A stretch of DNA of 64,000 bases, from the NCBI GenBank assembly GCA_023374025.1, contig SIJG01000155.1, positions 40,704 to 104,703 of the forward strand. The letters are read 5' to 3'. Origin of the DNA: Heterodera schachtii (lineage: Eukaryota > Nematoda > Chromadorea > Rhabditida > Heteroderidae). The notes beneath the pieces were generated by a model that was not told where the DNA came from, did not search any database, and saw nothing but the letters and a program-made list of their open reading frames with translations. Made by a program: the position numbers and the translations under genes. Below, one piece after another: positions 45,975-56,015 of the stretch (position 1 is its first letter; each line of letters begins with the position of its first letter).

Positions 45975-48954
45975 ATGAATGTCAGCAAGAACAAAAAATC
46001 TTTGAAGAATGGCGGTCGTCACGATGCCATGGCAAATGCCAACAACAAAAAAGGTAGAAAAATTGAATATCCAGGAGAGACGGGAAATATAACCACCGAA
46101 GTTTTTGAATTTTGGGTTAATGCTCACAAAATGAACTTCTTTTTTTCCAGAATTTTAACCTCCTAACCCGATTTTGAGATTCGTTTTCGCACACTTTGTC
46201 CCTTATTTACGTGTTTTATGAATATGAGTGTCTAACCTCTCGCTGTCTCCACTCCTACATAAATACAAATACAAAAAATGAATCGATACAAAACAAATTT
46301 GCGAAACGAAACGAATGTCGAATTCTGTTTTTTTTTTGTTTGCCCACCAAATTTAGCCATGCTCCGTGGTACGCCTCCCAAATTTTTGTACAATCGCTAT
46401 TTCTGTTCAACATTTGTGCGCCAATTGGGTTCGGATGCCGAGTTGGAGCAGTACAGAAGGGCCAACACACTGCACCAACATGGGTTGAAAGATGGCCGAA
46501 TTTACTTCGACTGTTCAAGGAAGGGATGTCCGTACAAAATGACAGCCATCAAAAATGGTCGGTTGTTTTTCGGTTTTCTTTTTTTTTCTGAGGGTCCCAC
46601 CAATGGGAACCGGACAAAAGCACGCCGGTCGAACATGCCGCTAGAAATTTAAAAAAAATTTTCAAACAGAATTTTTTTAAGAAAAAATTTAAAAAAAAAT
46701 TTTTTATAAGAAAATTAAAGAAAAGAAATTTTTGAAAAATTTTCAGCGATTTATTTGGAATTTTATGATTTATGCTATTCTTTTAACAGAACGCCAAGAA
46801 TGGGCTGTGTACGACAAAAATGCGCACAATCACAAAATTGTTCCGTTCCGACCATACAATTCCAAAAGACGCGAACAGAAGGAAAAGGCAAGCGGAAGCC
46901 TTCCCGTAAATTTAAATGAAAAATTTATTCATTTAAATTTTTAAAAAAATGGGAAATTTCAATTTTCAGGGCAAATTATCGGCCGAAACTCGCCAAAATG
47001 CCGCAGAAATTGACACAACTTGCCGTTTCCGTTTAACATTTGTGCGCCAACTTGGTTCGGATGCCGAGTTGGAGCAGTACAGAAGGGCCAACGCACTGCA
47101 CAAACAGCGGTTGAAAGATGGCCGAATTTACTTATACTGTTCAAGGAAGGGATGTCCGTACAAAATGACGGCCATCAAAAATGGTCGGTTGTTCTGGGGA
47201 CCGAAACGAAGGCCAAAATTTTCGGGGACGGGACAAAATATCGCCGCCAAAATATCGCCGCAGAAATTTTTAAAATTCTTTTTTTCAAACCTAGAAATTT
47301 TTCATAAAAAAATTCGTAGGAAATTTCTTAGTAAGAAAACTTCAAGAAAAAAAAATTTTTTTGAATAAGTTTTTCTCGCAAAATTTTCCAAAAAAAAATT
47401 CAATGTTTTTTCTTGAAAATTTCTAAGTTTGAAAATTTTTCTGTTTGGATTTTTATTTTCTGAAATTTTGACACTTTTATCTAAGGTTAGAATTTTTGTC
47501 CTTTTTGTAGTCTCAGAAAATTCACAAATTTTTTTAGCATTTCTTAATTTTCTCACTGAAAAAAATTATTTATCCCATTTATGTTATTCTCTTAACAGAA
47601 CGCCAAGAATGGGCTGTGTACGACAAAAATGCGCACAATCACAACAAAATTGTCCCACCAATACCATACAATTTCAAAAGACGCGAACAGACGAAAAAAG
47701 TAAGCAAAGGCCTTTCTGTAAATTTAAATTTTTAAAAATTGGAAATTTCAATTTTCAGGGCAAATTATCGGCCGTAACACGCCAAAATGCCGCAAAAATT
47801 GACACAATGCCAACAACGAGTTGTTGTTCCTCTGCTTCCGCTGCATGTGGCGCCAAAATTCAAAATTATGCTGAACAGACGCCGTCTCCCCCGGCAAAAT
47901 TGTTCGAATTGGCACAGTGTGAGAAAGAAATGAGGCAAATTGCCACCAAATGGAATTTGCTCTTCAACGAAAAACGGTAATTAACAAAAAATTGAATTCT
48001 TTTGCGGGTAATTTTCTAGCCTTCTGTCCTCTTCTTTTACCACACACTTTCGCTGTCTCTCTCTCTCTCTCTCTCCATTTTGTGGAGGGCAACATCTCCA
48101 TACATTAAAAAAGGGGGGGGGGGGGGTCAACCAAAATTTTTTTGTAATTTTAATGTTATTTGTAAGCAGATTTTGTCTAAAAAATGACCAAATTTTGAGA
48201 TTTTTGGCTAATTTTTAAGGAAAAAATAAGACTTTCTCTATTAACTTGAGGGTAGTCAAATTTCTCACGTCGATTCTAACTGTCTGTCCTCTTCTTTTCC
48301 CCCACTCTCTCGCTGTCTCTCTTTTACTCCCTTAATTTGCCCCCTCCTCCTCATTAATTTGACAGTATCGGATTTCCTACCGTATTTAGTGGTTCTTATT
48401 TGTTTATGCCACCGCGGGACATCAAGGCGTTCAAGGACGGCGTTCTGTTGTCGCTCACTGACCGTGGCGATCACATCCGTGTGAGTTTAGGCGCATATTA
48501 GCAGCCAGGAGAAAAAAAAATTAAAATTTATTCGCGAAATTGGGCACAAAATGGCAAAAAAATCGGATACAAAATTAATTTTTTTTTTTTTTAACGGTCA
48601 AAAAGCGAAGTTTTCCAGATTTTTTCCGACTTTTAGCACAAATTAACCATTAAAAATAAATAAATTCAACCAACTATTCTCATAAAAATTTAAACCCTAC
48701 CGATTAGTGCCGCAATGGGAAATTTTTAACAAATTTTAAAATTTAAATAATTTTGCAATTTTTCATTATAAATTGAGTGGGAAGGCATCGTTTTTAAAAA
48801 TGAATTTTCCCCATTTTTCACACAGATGGATGAGTTCCATGCGTTCCGTTCTCAGGTGGACAAAATTCAGCGCTGGCCAAAAGAGCGTGGACAGGCGACG
48901 ATCATGCGTATGGCCAGTGATCAGTGTGCCCGAATGTTTGCCAATTCTTCCTGA
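45975..48954 (+). CDS. FLYWCH-like zinc-finger protein, copy 4 (388 aa, intact)
   Basis: Exons 45975-46053, 46357-46557, 46790-46905, 46970-47183, 47599-47717, 47759-47976, 48390-48480, 48826-48954 sum to 1167 nt, all in phase and without stops. Domain order is as in the 34011 copy: basic N terminus (MNVSKNKKSLKNGGRHDA), FLYWCH-like module 1 (CSRKGC, HNH), module 2 (YLYCSRKGCPYKM, then HNH), a Ser/Ala/Pro linker, and the conserved C-terminal exons. Coding differences between copies 3 and 4 are modest in the modules and larger in the linker (SCCSSASAACGAK versus SSAAAAGGAK) and at the end of module 2. Intron 4 is short (415 bp) with only two units of the tandem repeat expanded in copy 3. This is the cleanest member of the family in the window. 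Neighbours: the 652-bp hAT spacer upstream, palindrome-flanked gypsy sequence downstream. Confidence 0.87.
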
Positions 48955-49506
48955 TCATGACATGGATTATTATTGCTGATGATTGATTTAATGGGGAAAT
49001 TTTGATCAAAATTCACAATTTTTTTTGTTGCTTCTTTTATTGTTTTATTTTATGATTTATTTTCCCTTTCGCATGTTCCTTCGCTTTTCTTGTTGATAAA
49101 CATTCTTTTTGCTATTTTAATTCAACCACTATTTTTAGTTTACAAAGCCAATTTGGATAAAATTAAAATAAATTTTCATTTAAATTTATGATAATGTTCC
49201 ATAAATATATTTAAAACAATTGTAACTCAATAGTTCCCGATTCTGGTAATAAAATACGATGTTCAAAAAAAAATTAAAAGAATTTGGGTTTGAATTTGAG
49301 TAATTGTATTTTTTTAAATTTTGTTGAATTAATAATTAAAATGAATGGCTACTTGTGCTCTGGCTTTTTGTGTCTATGCGTAGATAGAGTAAAATTCCAA
49401 ACAATTTTCCCAGTGAGCCGCACAAAATTCCACTGCAAATTTTGGCTTTTTGGTATCATTTTAAAATTTTTTGCCTAATTAAAAAATGTTTTTATTCAAA
49501 AATTAA
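48955..49506. other. FLYWCH 3' flank, no gene seen
   Basis: The first 360 bp match the 3' flanks of the other FLYWCH copies (for example aaattaaaataaattttcat and the caactcaatagttcccgatt site that is occupied by the composite repeat at 38352). It therefore preserves the empty site of that repeat. The rest is AT-rich without a supported gene. Confidence 0.6.
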
Positions 49507-49568
49507 TTTTGTTGTGACTGAGCCGTAGACCATTTGACCAAATGGTCTACGGCTCAGTCACAACAAAA
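49507..49568. repeat. Perfect palindrome with 30-bp arms, left side
   Basis: Arm 49507-49536 and arm 49539-49568 are exact inverse complements around a 2-base centre (ac); the core word is tgactgagccgtagacc. The same palindrome, with centre gt, occurs at 51521-51580, and the flanking caaaaaggaacttcaagttt is shared in inverse orientation, so about 80 bp are inverted between the two sides of the gypsy sequence. Confidence 0.95.
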
Positions 49569-49773
49569 AGGAACTTCAAGTTTTTTTGCTCTTCACTGAG
49601 CACTCAGTCACAAGGAATACCAGAATATGCCTCACCGCTGATTGGAATATTGGCTCGACTTTTCAGTGCCGATGATTTTGCGCACCTACTTCCTCCCCTT
49701 TACACACTACTTTGGTGCTTATCGGCACTACATTGCTGCCGTTCTGGCTTTTTTTGCAATGTGAGCCGTGGCG

Positions 49774-49886
49774 GGGCCTTATGGAATTAGGAATAATTAA
49801 TTCACCGCCAGGAGGAGTCGAACTTGAAGTTTTCAAGTTCGACTCCTCCTGGCGGTGAATTAATTATTCCTAATTCCATAAGGCCC
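49774..49886. repeat. Perfect palindrome with 55-bp arms and 3-base loop
   Basis: Arms 49774-49828 and 49832-49886 are exact inverse complements (gggccttatggaattagg ... ccgccaggaggagtcg ... cttgaa) separated by gtt. Gypsy coding sequence begins immediately after the right arm. Identity without a single mismatch means either a very recent fold-back event or an assembly or library artefact. Confidence 0.95.
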
Positions 49887-49895
49887 AAGGATGGC

Positions 49896-51166
49896 CACAA
49901 AAGCTGAACGACATTAAATTGTCTCCTTTTCTTCCAAAAAAGGCACAAATATCCGAAATCGAAGGATGCCTCGCCTACGGTGAACGAATTATAATCCCTT
50001 CGACACTCCGGAACAACATCCTCAAATCATTGCATTTCGCGCATCCCGGCATTGTGCGAATGAAAGCCATTGCCAGGAACCACGTTTACTGGCCCGGAAT
50101 TGACTCCGAAATCGAAAGAGTGGTGAAGCAATGTGAGGAATGTCACTCAGCAGCCAAAAATCCTACAAAATCGACCCTTCAACCATGGAAAGCAGCAAGC
50201 GGAGTTTTTGAGCGAATTCACATTGATTTCGCCGGCCCGTGTGCTGACGGCCAAACATACCTGGTTTTGGTCGACGCTTACTCAAAATGGCCTGAAGGAA
50301 AGGACTTCCAGCCAACTCACCATTTCAATGCTCAAATCATTCGTGCATCGGCTCGGAATTCCCAAAGAAATTGTCTCCGACAACGGAAGCCAATTTCGAT
50401 CCGACGAATTTGCACAATTCTGCAAAGAATTCGACATAAAGCACACCTTCACACCGCCGTTCCACCCAATGTCGAATGGGGCCGTTGAACGGTTTGTCGA
50501 CATTTTCAAAAGTCAATGAAAAAGTGCCGTCAAGAGGGCAAAGATTGGCTTCAAAAAGTGCTTTTGGCGTATCGCACGACACCAAGCACGGCACTCAACG
50601 GCCATTCGCCGGACGAACTTTTCCTTGGCCGCCGCATGCGCACAAAAATCACACTTGTCCACCCGGAAAAACAAAAACTCCAGCCATCAAATTTGGAAAA
50701 TTTTAAACAATTCCAAGGGCAATACACCAAAAAGATGGAAGCCCAATTCAACACCAAACACGGAGCAAAATCAGTCAATTTCCAAAAAGAGGAACCAATT
50801 TATTTTTGGAATTTGAAAAACAATAAAGCCATTTGGCTTCCGGGAAAAATTATAGAGAAATTGGGCACCTCTCCGACGTATCGCATTTTGGCACCGACGC
50901 TTGGCCGAGCCATTCATCGCCATGCCAACCAAATCAGGCGACGTTACCCAATTGAATTGGAGGACAATGATCAAGTCGTAGAAAATGATCAGACACAGGC
51001 ACAAAATCCGCCGCAATCGCCGATCGCGCAAAAACCGCAAACGAATCGCCAGCAAACGCCCGCCGCTGAGCCCGTACATTTGCGCCGATCAGGAAGAGCC
51101 AGGCAAGCACCGCAACGACTGGACCTGGATCCGGCAAAGCCAAAATACGGCTTAATCCGATCTTAA
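49896..51166 (+). pseudogene. Gypsy integrase remnant with two frameshifts
   Basis: Integrase of the LTR retrotransposon, which inserts element cDNA into chromosomes. From the left: HFAHPGIVRMKAIARNHVYW with CEEC (the HHCC zinc-binding domain), HIDFAGPCADGQTYLVLVDA (first catalytic Asp), IVSDNGSQFRSDEFAQFCKE (second Asp), PMSNGAVERFVDIF (catalytic Glu), then LLAYRTTPSTALNGHSPDEL and a C-terminal W-x-P-G-K-I-I domain ending RHANQIRRRYPIEL. An R-S-G-R-A-R-Q-A-P tail precedes the stop at 51166, a common gypsy ending. Frameshifts near 50298 and 50515 split the protein into three frames. All three acidic catalytic residues are still encoded. Confidence 0.88.
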
Positions 51167-51203
51167 ATCCCAAATCGAGGGACAATCGACTTAAGGAGGG
51201 AGG

Positions 51204-51502
51204 TGTTGGATAAGGATCAAAGATCACTTACACCTCATCACTGTTATTGACTTTTCCTCTCCCCCTTTCTCTGTCACGCACTATTTCAATTGTCTCTCTC
51301 TCTGCCTATCTCTTCCACATTTCTCTGACCCAACGTCTTTATAAGTGTGCCCATTCCCTCACTCATGGCTCTCCGCTCCATTCATTCGCATTGGACATTT
51401 ATTTATTAATTTGTTCTCCTTCATCACTGCTCTCCTCCGACATCATCATTTGTGCATTTATTTTTATTTGTGTTATTAATAAATTGTTGATACAAACAAA
51501 AA
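51204..51502 (+). repeat. 3' LTR of the gypsy element
   Basis: Begins TGTTGGATAAGGATCAAAG immediately after the polypurine tract and ends with gttgatacaaaca followed by a run of A; length about 295 bp. It contains pyrimidine-rich sequence (ctctccccctttctctgtca), a possible TATA-like tttataagtgtg at 51338-51349 and aataaa near 51478. There is no second LTR in the window for comparison. Confidence 0.7.
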
Positions 51503-51520
51503 AAAAACTTGAAGTTCCTT

Positions 51521-51580
51521 TTTGTTGTGACTGAGCCGTAGACCATTTGGTCAAATGGTCTACGGCTCAGTCACAACAAA
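51521..51580. repeat. Perfect palindrome with 29-bp arms, right side
   Basis: Arms 51521-51549 and 51552-51580 around centre gt. It is the inverse copy of the palindrome at 49507-49568, including the adjoining aacttgaagttcctttttg. It lies just outside the poly-A that follows the LTR. Confidence 0.95.
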
Positions 51581-53240
51581 TTTTGATTAAAAAATAAAGA
51601 TTTAAACTTAGTGTTTCTTTGGTATGCCATTACTTCCCTATGTGGGCTCAGTTTTAGCAAATCTGCTGATGTTTCTAAGAAAAACCAAAATGGCACAAAA
51701 ATCAGCCTCCCCCTTCAGGCCAGAATGCCCGGAAATCCGTCCTTGCCTGGCAGACCATTGATAGTATTGTAAATTTTTTATCTAAAAATTTGCATTTCCT
51801 TACAGGCCCGTAACCAGAAAAAAATATGATTTGTGTTTTTTCTGTACCGTTTTTTATTGTAGCAAAATTTGCCTCAATAACGTAAAAATAATTTAATCAA
51901 GCTTTTTGACAAATAGTGAAAGAAATTTTGCGCAAATAAATGAGAAAATAAAAAATAAAAAATTTTTGCCGAGCTTTTCTTTGAGAGAAGGGAGTCCGTT
52001 GATGCCGATTTGGCACTATTTATTGGATTTTTTGTTGCATTCAAATGACCCCCCCCCCCCCACTGCCTTTAAAGCGAATAAAATTTTCAAAATTTGACCC
52101 AAAATCGCCAATTTTTGGAAAAATCTGTTCAAAATCAGCCTAAATATTAATTTTGGTGCGCGTTTTTTCTCAGAAAATCCAAAATTTTTTTAAAATTTTC
52201 TCAATAAAAAATTTCTTTATCCCAATGTTTTAAAAAAGTGTTATTCTCTTAACAGAACGCCATGATAATTTTTTTTGGAAATATGGACAAAAAAGCTCAA
52301 AAATGGCCAAATACGGACTAAAACTGCAGTTTTCTAAAGTCCCAAAAAATGTATGTATTCAATATTTGCTGAAAAAATTAAAAAAATACATTAAAAACTA
52401 TCAAAAAATGGATTAACCTTAAAAAATGCCAATTTTTTTTTGTCGTCCGTTCTTAAACTCATCTAGGGAATTTTGTGATCCATTAGCGAAGCAAGGCCGA
52501 ATGCGATTTTGAGCTTTGGGCATTTCGGAAGCGATCAAAATACTTCCAAAATTTCCCAAATTCTATAAAAATTCTCATTAAAAAAAAGAAAAGTTAGCAA
52601 AAAATAGACAAAATATTGATTAAAAAGCCAAAATTTACGAAAACTCTAATTTTTTGGTATTTTTGGGGGCTGTGTTTTTTAAATTTTCTATGACGACGAT
52701 CCTTGGAGTGTATTTTTCGATTTTTGCACTTTTCCTGTGAAAAGTTTCATAAAACGGGGTTTTCCGGCTGAGTTTCTGGAAAATTTAATTAAAATTTTTT
52801 TTTGATTTTTTATTATTCATTTGACGCTTTTCCCTTTTTTAATTATTATCATTTTATTTTTCTTTTATTCACTATTTGCTTAACAGTTACGTCTTTACTT
52901 GGTTTACTTTACGATTGTATTAATAAATTTGTTTACGATTTATTTTTGCTGCTTCTTCCGTTAATCATTTTTCGTTTTTTATTAATTTTCCGTTTTTTTG
53001 CCCTTTCCCGTCTAAATTTATTTAAATATCATTGCTTTTCCTACTGCCATCAATTTTTTATCTGCTGATGTCAATGTCTGTAATTTGTTTTTCTAAAATT
53101 AAAAATTGCGGAAGTGCAGAAGTGCGTAATGACAGCCATCGTTGGCATTTAAAAATTTGCTGCTTTTCATATGTATTTTATTATATATAAAAATAAATAA
53201 AAGCCATAAAAAAAAAATAAATATTCAAATTTTATTTTAA
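51581..53240. other. AT-rich region with a FLYWCH intron fragment
   Basis: A piece at about 52095-52265 matches the end of FLYWCH intron 4 and the first bases of exon 5 (ttattctcttaacagaacgcc, compare 36800-36822 and 47580-47602), then homology stops. A poly-C tract lies at 52048-52060. The remainder is AT-rich with no supported gene up to the secreted gene at 53241. Confidence 0.55.
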
Positions 53241-54091
53241 ATGAATTACATTTTTATTATAATAATTGCTTTTATTCGTTTTTATTTTTGTTGCACCAAA
53301 GAAAATGTGATAGAAATTGTCCAGCATAAAACAAGTAATTTTTTAATTTTTTATTGTTTTAATAATCATTTATAATTTAAGAGCCTTCCCATCTCTCGGT
53401 TTTAATTAATGGACAAAGTAGGACTATTAAATTTAAATAAAAAAATATTTTATATTTTTATGAACAGAGTTTGACTTTGACAAGTTTGGTGCTCATGTTT
53501 CGGATTATCGTGCTGACCGAAATGATTTAATTGACAAACCAATGTTAGTAAATGTTTAAATTATTCCGAAAGTTTTCACTAATTAAGGGCAATGAATTTT
53601 TTTAAAATAAATCTTCTATAAACAAATTCAAAATGCCACCTTATTAAAATTTTCTTTTGAACACAATAAGGAATCCCATAAACTATTTAAAAATTTACTA
53701 TTAAACCCATATTCAATTTTAAACATTTAAAAGGGAATGCAATTCGATGGCCTTTTTGGAAGCAAAAAATGATCCCATGTTGGTGTTTGACGAATTGATG
53801 TTCAAATGGTTGGCATTCTCAGAAGCAGATAATGTGGCAAAAACATCCAGCACCCAAACCCCCTCATCCAATGGCACAATTAGAACTGTGGATTTTGTGA
53901 TTGATTTTGTGATGAATGTGGCCAATGTGGACACATTTCTTTGGCCAAAATTGTTGTACGGTATTGACGAGCTGCGCAATCAGTACAATAGCAGTGGTAG
54001 CAATGATCCGCAGATGCCCTCATTATGCTTTGCGTATGATAAAAGCACTCGCAAAGTTTGGCTTTCCAAAGGCATAATGTCATGCTTATAA
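53241..54091 (+). CDS. Secreted protein of unknown function, 175 aa, intact copy
   Basis: Three exons 53241-53334, 53468-53543 and 53734-54091 give 528 nt in perfect phase (1, then 2) with gt..ag introns. The N terminus MNYIFIIIIAFIRFYFCC is a hydrophobic signal peptide; cleavage is likely just after the Cys pair. The mature part contains DFDKFGAHVSDYRADRND, then FLEAKNDPMLVFDELMFKWL, a Thr/Ser-rich variable stretch, TVDFVIDFVMNVANVDTFLW and a basic end KSTRKVWLSKGIMSCL. There is no transmembrane segment after the signal and no domain I recognise. Two sister copies (41075, 31045) are frameshifted or truncated, so this is the only apparently functional member here. Family amplification plus secretion fits an effector-like role, by inference only. 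Downstream lies the MITE-P450 fragment. Confidence 0.78.
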
Positions 54092-54836
54092 GAGAAAAGA
54101 GAGGATCGTTGTTTTTTTGAAAGTTTATTGGAGACTGTCGTGACCTTTATTTAGATGGTATTCATTATTTTTTATCTTTTGGTAATCTAATCATTTTTTT
54201 AAATTAGTGATTATTAGTAAAGCCTTAAATTATTGTATTTGTAGAATGTAAATATTTAAAAAAATAATAATTTTGTTATAAGCCACGCGGAAAATAAGAT
54301 TTTCATTTTCCCCAATTTGATCAACTAGCGAATTTTCATTTTGATTATATTGTTGAATTTTTTTTTTTGATGTTCATCACTTTCAATGTTTGGTCGGATT
54401 TTGACGGAAATATTTCCAGTATATTTTCGATAACTAGGAGCTTTGATTTAAAAAATCAACTAAGATGGAGACGGATCGGAGGGCCTGCTGGGCAACAGAT
54501 GGAAGGCTTGACAACTTTATAGTGATCCGTTTCTAAAATATTCATTTTAAAGAGAGGTTATTATAAATGTGTTAATTAAGATATGAAGGAGAATTTTTGG
54601 GTGAACTTTTGTGCATTTTTGGTCTTTTGATTAATTGTGATTCGAAAATCTCGGCCGTTTTCATGACGATGTTCAGTTGGAACTAGGGTTGGTCGGGACC
54701 GGGAATTTTGACAAAAACCGGGACCGGAAATTTTCGGGTTGAAAAACCGGGACTTTTTGGCTGGAAAAACCGGGAAAAAACCCGGGAATTTCCCGGTCCC
54801 GGTCAAAATTTGTCAAAACCGGGACTGGGTACTCAG
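54092..54836. repeat. 3' flank of secreted gene and MITE remnant, unit 4
   Basis: 54092-54683 repeats 41919-42738 with a deletion near 54587. 54684-54838 is the GC-rich hAT MITE remnant (TAGGGTTGGTCGGGACC start) fused to the P450 exon as at 42739. No gene. Confidence 0.7.
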
Positions 54837-55190
54837 TTGGCTTGACATTGGTCCTCCTCCGGCCTCAGCCCATTATTACGCATTTGGTGGCGGTCCTCGC
54901 ATTTGCATTGGCATGCGATTTGCACTTTTGGAGGAGAAAATGGCACTTGTGCGACTGTTGGGGCGCTATTCACTGGCCAAAACTGAGCAAACGGAGGTGA
55001 CGAAAAGGGCAAATTGAAAAATTAATTATAATTAAAAATAAAATTTAATTATAATTAAAAATATTTAATAATTTTTTAAAATTCATTTTAGAAATTGCTG
55101 AAGGTCAATTCGCAAGTTGTGCTTAATCCTGGCGCAGTGATGGTACATTTGAATTTAAGAGAAGAGAATTTTGAAGAAAAATCAAATTGA
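54837..55190 (+). pseudogene. P450 3' fragment, copy 3
   Basis: Exons 54837-54996 (with [20 protein letters not shown]) and 55092-55190 ([18 protein letters not shown]). It has the same MITE fusion and actcag acceptor as the fragment at 42892, so that fusion happened before the two units separated. The intron carries a local duplication of aatttaattataattaaaaa. The haem-binding Cys is kept, but a neighbouring LLRRYS became LLGRYS and the C terminus ends at a different TGA. Not an enzyme on its own. Confidence 0.87.
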
Positions 55191-55369
55191 CTGAATTTGA
55201 GGAAGATTTGTAATAAATTTATTAAAATATTTCACACAAAATGTTTTTATGTAAAAGATATTTATAAAAAATTCAGTGAATCCTTTAAATTTTGATACTT
55301 TCTCGACAATAGTCGTAATAAATAATTAAGAAAATTGATCTAAAGCAACCAACTAAATTTTGCTTTTAG

Positions 55370-56015
55370 TAGGGCATGAAATTATATGGAAATCCATATT
55401 TTTTTCCTGGACTATGGGAGGCCTGAAACGCACGAAAAACATGTTTTTAGCTTGGTTTGAAGCTTCTAGGATGGGTTTCTATATCCATATTTTCCATATT
55501 TTTCCATATTTCGCGATTTATGTCCATATTTCCATATTTTTCCATATTTTCGCATTTTTGTCCATATTTGGGATTTTTTCCAAAAAACCTCTATTTGAAC
55601 GGCCCTTATAAGCTAAAACCGGAAAATTTTTCCGAAAAAGACTTTTTTTTGCAAAATTTTGTCGAAAAAATTGATTAAATTTAAAGTTTCTTAAAAATTG
55701 ATTAATTTATGTCAAAAATAAGAAAAAAATGGAAAATTTTTTTTGGTCGGTTTTCTCTAGAAATTGCTTTTTTTTCTTCTTTAACGAATTCTTATACCAT
55801 ACTTAGCCATTTTAGATGTATTTTACTAGAATTTAATGAATTTTAAGAAAATTTTGAAAATTTACCCCTAAATTTGAAAAAATTTATGTCCATATTTTGC
55901 AATTTTATGTCCATATTTTGAGATTTTTGCAATTTTATGTCCATATTTCGCGATTTGTTGTCCATATTTTATGGCCATATTTTACGATTTTATGTCCATA
56001 TAATTACAGGCCCTA
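55370..56015. mobile_element. TAGGGC-ended hAT-like element rich in tccatattt
   Basis: The left end tagggcatgaaattatatgg and right end ccatataattacaggcccta are inverted copies with two or three mismatches. Both subterminal regions are strings of tccatattt/tatgtccatatttt (55485-55570 and 55885-55998). The right flank ttcattac resembles the unoccupied site gcttcattag at 14928, while the left flank gcttttag looks eroded, so the target duplication is plausible but imperfect. Array homology ends at its left edge. Confidence 0.7.

Larger units (their letters stand above)
49887..51502 (+). mobile_element. Ty3/gypsy retrotransposon, 3' half with 3' LTR
   Basis: The element retains the integrase part of pol, a purine tract (aaggagggagg, 51194-51203) and a terminal repeat beginning TGTTGG at 51204 and ending CAAACA near 51498. 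There is no gag, protease, reverse transcriptase, RNase H core or 5' LTR in the window: sequence to the left of 49887 is a palindrome and unrelated DNA. It interrupts the tandem array between FLYWCH copy 4 and the secreted gene at 53241. Confidence 0.85.

Noticed and set aside
49507..51580. Ginger-type DNA transposon (gypsy-like integrase with terminal inverted repeats)
   Set aside because: The polypurine tract, a TG..CA LTR and a typical gypsy 3' tail follow the integrase, so it is an LTR retrotransposon; the inverted ends are separate palindromes.
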